Assembly: GCA_963814955.1 (NCBI GenBank)
Contig: CAWFEX010000008.1
Span: 248,001 to 312,000, forward strand
DNA length: 64,000 nt
Reading direction: 5' to 3'
Source: DATCJA01 sp963814955
GTDB taxonomy: Bacteria; Acidobacteriota; Vicinamibacteria; Vicinamibacterales; UBA2999
Position 1 is the stretch's first letter; every line of letters starts with the position of its first letter. Positions 63,589 to 64,000 of this stretch are shown here, piece by piece. The notes beneath the pieces are model-generated. The model made no database searches, was not told where the DNA came from, and worked only from the letters and a program-made list of their open reading frames with translations. The translations under genes were made by a program, and so were the position numbers.

Positions 63589-64000
63589 TCAACCTCGCGG
63601 ACTCGTGCCGCCTAGAGACTTACGGAAGCAGCGAATCTGCGCCGTTTCGGAAAAGCCCAGCGCGCGATGCGCCGCAGCGCTCGCCTCGTTCTCGATCAGG
63701 GCATCCGAGCCGAATTCAGTACAACCCTGAGCAACGCCCCATCGTTCAGCGGCAGAAATCAGCGCTCGGCCGACACCCTGCCGTCGCGCTTCGGGAACGA
63801 CGTACCAGCCTTCGAGATACGCCACTCGATCCGTTTCGCACCCTTCGGCGTATGAACGAATCGACAGCTCCACAAAGCCAACACACACGCCGGAACCACT
63901 GACAGCGAGCAGCACTTCGAGCGGCGGCCGAAGCGTCCCGGCAAAGTGCTGCTGAATCTCCGTCGCATGCGACGTCCCGTTCTCGTCGGGCCAGAGCGCA
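63589..64000 (-). CDS. GNAT acetyltransferase, AAC(6')-like, partial at the window edge
   Basis: The visible 137 residues run from ALWPDENGTSHATEIQQHF (open to base 64000) through VGFVELSIRSYAEGCETD, YLEGWYVVPEARRQGVGRALISAA (GNAT acetyl-CoA site) and CTEFGSDALIENEASAAAHRALGF. It matches aminoglycoside 6'-N-acetyltransferase-type GNAT proteins, though many homologues act on other amines. The true start is beyond the window. It is convergent with the NtrC-type regulator, 1 bp apart. Confidence 0.87.
   Translation of the reverse strand, partial: ALWPDENGTSHATEIQQHFAGTLRPPLEVLLAVSGSGVCVGFVELSIRSYAEGCETDRVAYLEGWYVVPEARRQGVGRALISAAERWGVAQGCTEFGSDALIENEASAAAHRALGFSETAQIRCFRKSLGGTSPRG

Noticed and set aside
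1..64000. CRISPR array
   Set aside because: The only short regular repeats are period-7 tracts and palindromes; none has the 25-40 bp repeat with equal-length unique spacers.
1..64000. tRNA or rRNA gene
   Set aside because: No T-loop GGTTCRA-type box with a matching acceptor stem, and no conserved 16S/23S/5S segments were found on either strand.
63589..64000. Antibiotic resistance gene (aminoglycoside 6'-acetyltransferase)
   Set aside because: Sequence resembles AAC(6') proteins, but chromosomal GNATs of this type are often not resistance enzymes, and the gene is only partial here. Kept as a GNAT acetyltransferase without a resistance claim.

Overview
This 64 kb window looks like a chromosomal piece of a GC-rich, Gram-negative, free-living bacterium. 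The best guess is an Acidobacteriota of the Vicinamibacteria type. That guess rests on the gene set (TamA/TamB/SurA-like outer-membrane genes, DUF3014 and DUF411 proteins, an M28/S9/M49 peptidase-rich repertoire, NrdJ, several NtrC-type regulators) and on short palindromes and heptamer tracts that recur through the window. No rRNA, tRNA or CRISPR array was seen, and the only mobile element is a group II intron.

Layout. 1-9.5 kb: dipeptidyl peptidase III (5' end outside the window), a YCII protein, a small membrane protein, a DUF411 protein, a frameshifted M28 peptidase, an S9 peptidase, a molybdenum-cofactor-sulfurase-like PLP enzyme and an L,D-transpeptidase-like protein. 9.6-17.5 kb: a 1443-aa Lhr helicase, a DUF3014 protein, a YdjM-like membrane protein, a TMEM175-type channel, a family 2 glycosyltransferase and a 4-TM phage-holin-family protein. 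17.5-23.7 kb: an SDR protein with a four-Cys motif, a group II intron with a damaged maturase sitting directly after an intrinsic terminator, a Tat-exported dienelactone hydrolase and a sorbosone-dehydrogenase-like beta-propeller. 23.8-27.9 kb: B12-dependent ribonucleotide reductase with a clear promoter overlapped by NrdR-like boxes, then a long non-coding spacer. 27.4-31.3 kb: an NtrC-type regulator, a frameshifted histidine kinase and a lipoprotein.

32.1-49.4 kb is a run of ten minus-strand genes, mostly overlapping or a few bases apart: enhancer-binding protein, Fn3 lipoprotein, transaldolase-like aldolase, acyl-CoA carboxylase beta subunit, polytopic membrane protein, biotin carboxylase, biotin carrier protein, TamB, TamA/BamA-like Omp85 protein and a SurA-like chaperone. 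It appears to join propionyl/acyl-CoA carboxylation to outer-membrane biogenesis. 49.6-52.2 kb: a many-times-frameshifted hypothetical gene and hslVU (hslU with two frame breaks). 52.4-57.8 kb: a PEGA protein, an APC permease, a lipoprotein, a hypothetical exported protein and an anti-sigma/ECF sigma pair. 58-63.6 kb: an HTH-receiver fusion, an ABC-F ATPase, and a PAS histidine kinase/NtrC-type pair. A partial GNAT acetyltransferase runs off the right edge.

Two window-wide themes stand out. First, period-7 degenerate tandem repeats lie between genes, many touching a stop codon, and one such tract is inside the ABC-F coding sequence. Second, short GC-rich palindromes are scattered between genes and also sit in frame inside coding sequences (S9 peptidase, NrdJ, HslU, the ECF sigma tail). 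Six genes carry frame breaks; some are probably assembly or sequencing indels, and the gene at 49.6-50.2 kb looks genuinely decayed or is in an error-rich stretch.
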